Shown here: positions 61,505 through 64,000 of the stretch, in pieces
Numbering within the stretch: the stretch's first letter is position 1
Layout: every line of letters begins with the position of its first letter
Origin: Shimia sp047124445
GTDB taxonomy: Bacteria; Pseudomonadota; Alphaproteobacteria; Rhodobacterales; Rhodobacteraceae
Length of the DNA: 64,000 nt
Direction: 5' to 3'
Assembly (NCBI RefSeq): GCF_047124445.1
Contig: NZ_CP138921.1
Span: 2,914,001 to 2,978,000 of the forward strand
Translations under genes and position numbers: made by a program
The notes under the pieces: model-generated
Seen by the model: only the letters and a program-made list of their open reading frames with translations
What the model was told of the DNA's origin: nothing
The model's database searches: none

Positions 61505-62776
61505 ATGAGCGATTCAACCCAAACCGGCCCGATGCTTGCGGCCGACGGCACGCCGTTGAAAAAAAGCTTGAACCGCGCGTTGCGCATGCAAAAAATCCGT
61601 GCGCTGGCTTTGATTACGCCTTTGCTGGCCTTTGTTTTGCTGACCTTCATTATCCCGATTGGACAGATGCTGTTCCGTTCGGTTGAGAATGACATTGTCG
61701 CAAACACACTGCCAAAAACTGTGATTGCGCTTCAGGACTGGGACGCCGCCTCTGGTGAAGCGCCCGATGAAGCGGTCTATGCCGCGCTGGCCGCGGACCT
61801 TTATGTAGCGTCCAACGCCAAGACCCACACCCGCGTGGGTAGCCGCTTGAACTACGAAACCCCGGGCATCAGCTCCCTGTTCCGCAAAGCAGGGCGTAAA
61901 GCCAAGAAGTGGGACGTGGAAAACGACGGACCATACAAGGAAAAGTTCATCGATATTGCCAAAGGTTGGGGTGATCCCAATGTCTGGCGCACGATTCAGA
62001 CCTACAGCCCGAAATACACCAACGGCTACTTCCTGAATGCGGCGGATATGCAAAAGGGGCCTGACGGTGCTGAAATCCGCCCCGAGAACGAGCGTATCTA
62101 CTTCACGCTGTTCAAGCGCACGCTGATCATGTCGCTGGCGATCACCGCTGCTTGTATCGCTCTGGCCTATCCGGTGGCTTGGTTGCTCGCCAACCTGCCA
62201 TCCGCCAAAGCCAACCTGCTGATGATCCTGGTGTTGCTGCCCTTTTGGACCTCGCTGCTGGTGCGGACCTCGGCCTGGAAAGTGATGTTGCAACAGCAAG
62301 GTGTGATCAATGACGTGCTGGTGTGGATTGGCCTTGTGGCCGATGACGCCCGACTGGTGATGATCAACAACCAAGCTGGTACCATCATCGCGATGACCCA
62401 CATCCTGTTGCCGTTTATGATCCTGCCGATGTATTCGGTGATGCAGACCATCCAACCGACCTACCTGCGCGCGGCAAAATCCATGGGCGCAACCAATTGG
62501 ACGGCCTTCTGGCGGGTTTACTTCCCGCTGTCCGTTCCGGGCATTGGCGCGGGCTCGATCCTCGTGTTCATTCTGGCGATTGGCTACTACATCACGCCGG
62601 AACTGGTGGGCGGCACCAAAGGGGTGTTCATCTCCAACCGGATCGCCTTCCACATCTCGACCTCCCTGAACTGGGGCCTCGCTGCGGCGTTGGGCACCAT
62701 CCTGCTGGCGGTCGTGCTGATCCTCTACTGGGCCTATGACAAGATCGTCGGCATCGACAACGTGAAATTGGGATAA
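61505..62776 (+). CDS. second transporter permease (PotB-like) with a large periplasmic insert
   Basis: The 423-residue permease has a first helix (ALALITPLLAFVLLTFIIPIGQMLF, residues 33-57), then about 145 residues before the next helix at about 205 (LIMSLAITAACIALAYPVAWLL). PotB proteins usually have a loop of 30 to 50 residues there. The insert is polar with Trp, Tyr and Lys (AGRKAKKWDVENDGPYKEKF, NVWRTIQTYSPKYTNGYF). The EAA loop is LRAAKSMGATNWTAFWRVYFPLSVPGIGAG. ATG at 61505. The insert may contact the binding protein, by inference. Confidence 0.92.
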   Translation: MSDSTQTGPMLAADGTPLKKSLNRALRMQKIRALALITPLLAFVLLTFIIPIGQMLFRSVENDIVANTLPKTVIALQDWDAASGEAPDEAVYAALAADLYVASNAKTHTRVGSRLNYETPGISSLFRKAGRKAKKWDVENDGPYKEKFIDIAKGWGDPNVWRTIQTYSPKYTNGYFLNAADMQKGPDGAEIRPENERIYFTLFKRTLIMSLAITAACIALAYPVAWLLANLPSAKANLLMILVLLPFWTSLLVRTSAWKVMLQQQGVINDVLVWIGLVADDARLVMINNQAGTIIAMTHILLPFMILPMYSVMQTIQPTYLRAAKSMGATNWTAFWRVYFPLSVPGIGAGSILVFILAIGYYITPELVGGTKGVFISNRIAFHISTSLNWGLAAALGTILLAVVLILYWAYDKIVGIDNVKLG

Positions 62777-62781
62777 GAATC

Positions 62782-63996
62782 ATGGCTGCACTCACTCCAA
62801 TTTCCCGCAAACCTATGTCTCTGGTGCTGCCCACAGTGGCAGCGGCAGGGGGCTTCTTTGGCCTCTTTGTTGGCACCGCCAATGGCTCCGGCCTGCTGGG
62901 CGTGCTGATCGGCGCCGCGTTGGCGGTTATCCTGGCCGTGGTCTACATCAACGTGCTGAAAAACGAGGCCCTGTCCAAATGGATCAATATCGCGCTGTTT
63001 GGCGTGTTGGGTTTTGTCTTTGGCGGCGGCATTGCAGCGGCCCTGATCGGGCTGCTCTATGGCTGGTTCATCCACTGGTTCACTTACTGGCTCTACGAAG
63101 GTCGCTACCGCGCGCGTCTGTTGCCGTATCTGACCCCTGGTCAGGTGCTGTGGCACTACAGCTTCCGTGTGATTTGTGGCGCGATCTTTGTGTTCCTGAT
63201 CACGCCGGTGCTGGTGGTGATGCCACTGTCGTTTAACGCGCAGGACTTCTTTACCTTCACACCAGAAATGCTGCGGTTGGATCCGGCGGGCTACTCGCTG
63301 AAGCACTATCAGGACTTCTTCACCAACAACGAATGGCAGCGGAGCTTCAAGAACTCGCTGATCATTGCACCAATTGCCACCATCATCTCGGTGAGCCTCG
63401 GCACCTTGGCGGCCATCGGCCTGAGCCAAGCACATGTTCCGGGCCGTCGCGCGATCATGGCAATCCTGATTTCGCCAATGATTGTGCCGCTGATCATCTC
63501 CGCCACCGGCATGTTCTTCTTCTACAGCCAGATCGGTAACTGGATGGAAGCCACGCTGGGCCTGAACAAGACTTTTGTGGGCTACGTGAAAGTGATCCTG
63601 GCACATGCGGTTCTAGGCATTCCCTTTGTGATCATCACCGTGACCGCCACGCTGGTGGGCTTTGACCGCTCCCTGACACGGGCGGCGGCCAATATGGGTG
63701 CCAACCCGGTGACCACCTTCTTCCGCGTGCAGATGCCGCTGATCCTGCCCGGCGTGATCTCCGGTGGCCTGTTTGCCTTCATCACGTCGTTTGATGAGGT
63801 CGTGGTGGTGCTGTTTGTCGGCTCGGCTGGTCAGAAGACCCTGCCATGGCAGATGTTCACCGGACTGCGCGAGCAGATCAGCCCAACCATTCTGGCGGTG
63901 GCCACGATCCTGGTTGGCATCTCGATCCTGCTGCTCGCCACCGTGGAAATGCTGCGCCGCCGCTCTGAGCGGCTGCGGGGCATGTCCCCTAGCTGA
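62782..63996 (+). CDS. second transporter permease (PotC-like) with an N-terminal membrane extension
   Basis: The 404-residue permease has a normal PotC core from about residue 130 (FRVICGAIFVFLITPVLVVMPLSFNAQDFFTFT on; EAA loop RAAANMGANPVTTFFRVQMPLILPGVISG). Before it are about 130 extra residues with three or four hydrophobic helices (GGFFGLFVGTANGSGLLGVL, IGAALAVILAVVYINVL, IALFGVLGFVFGGGIAAALIGLLYGWFIHW). The usual length is about 270. The extension is in frame with no internal start that would clearly replace ATG 62782. It starts 5 bp after the other permease gene. Confidence 0.92.
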   Translation: MAALTPISRKPMSLVLPTVAAAGGFFGLFVGTANGSGLLGVLIGAALAVILAVVYINVLKNEALSKWINIALFGVLGFVFGGGIAAALIGLLYGWFIHWFTYWLYEGRYRARLLPYLTPGQVLWHYSFRVICGAIFVFLITPVLVVMPLSFNAQDFFTFTPEMLRLDPAGYSLKHYQDFFTNNEWQRSFKNSLIIAPIATIISVSLGTLAAIGLSQAHVPGRRAIMAILISPMIVPLIISATGMFFFYSQIGNWMEATLGLNKTFVGYVKVILAHAVLGIPFVIITVTATLVGFDRSLTRAAANMGANPVTTFFRVQMPLILPGVISGGLFAFITSFDEVVVVLFVGSAGQKTLPWQMFTGLREQISPTILAVATILVGISILLLATVEMLRRRSERLRGMSPS

Positions 63997-64000
63997 CCCC

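Overview
The window looks like a chromosomal segment of a marine alphaproteobacterium of the Rhodobacterales (Roseobacter group). The evidence is a flaF-flbT flagellin-control pair, the alphaproteobacterial flagellar gene order (fliF-fliH-fliN-fliP; motA; flhA-fliR-flhB; flgBC-fliE-fliQ-flgFGA-flgH; fliI; flgJ-fliK-flgD), a compact petABC (cytochrome bc1) operon, an NAD-dependent molybdenum formate dehydrogenase with a fused FdsG-FdsB subunit, two complete polyamine-type ABC transporters, and frequent GTG/TTG starts. The genus cannot be told from this sequence alone. I saw no insertion sequence, prophage, CRISPR array or rRNA gene.

Layout. 1-9.1 kb: a phospho-lyase-type class-III aminotransferase with a coupled small-molecule kinase; an HxlR regulator divergent from an alpha/beta hydrolase, with three copies of one inverted repeat between them; nicotinate salvage genes pncB and pncA flanking a hybrid histidine kinase; an N-formylglutamate amidohydrolase. 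9.1-13.2 kb: tRNA-Val(GAC), rpmJ, an outer-membrane-like protein, and petABC. 13.4-19.4 kb: a LysR regulator followed by the formate dehydrogenase genes fdsGB (fused), a VOC-fold gene and fdsA. 19.4-24.8 kb: a leftward group of two GSTs, a PaiB-like protein, mtaB and dapF, then tRNA-Lys(TTT) and a DMT transporter.

24.8-50.2 kb is one large flagellar cluster of tightly overlapping genes. It holds the export apparatus (FliP, FliQ, FliR, FlhA, FlhB, FliH-like, FliI), MS ring (FliF), FliN, rod and L-ring parts (FlgB, FlgC, FlgF, FlgG, FliE, FlgA, FlgH, FlgJ), hook assembly factors (FliK, FlgD), flagellin with FlaF/FlbT, MotA, a MotE-like protein and two FliL paralogues. Mixed in are several proteins I could not assign: 208 aa, 772 aa, 130 aa and 137 aa, plus a DUF1217-type protein. 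Genes for MotB, FliG, FliM, FlgE, FlgK, FlgL and FlgI are not in the window. CtrA-like TTAA-type boxes occur at several of the cluster's promoters.

50.2-64 kb is an apparent polyamine uptake and degradation region: a small kinase, a leftward potF-potA-potB-potC-FAD-oxidoreductase operon, a GntR regulator, a putrescine-type aminotransferase, and a second rightward transporter with unusually extended permeases. Four TTGATCA(A/T) palindromic sites between these genes suggest one regulon, with the GntR protein as the obvious candidate regulator.
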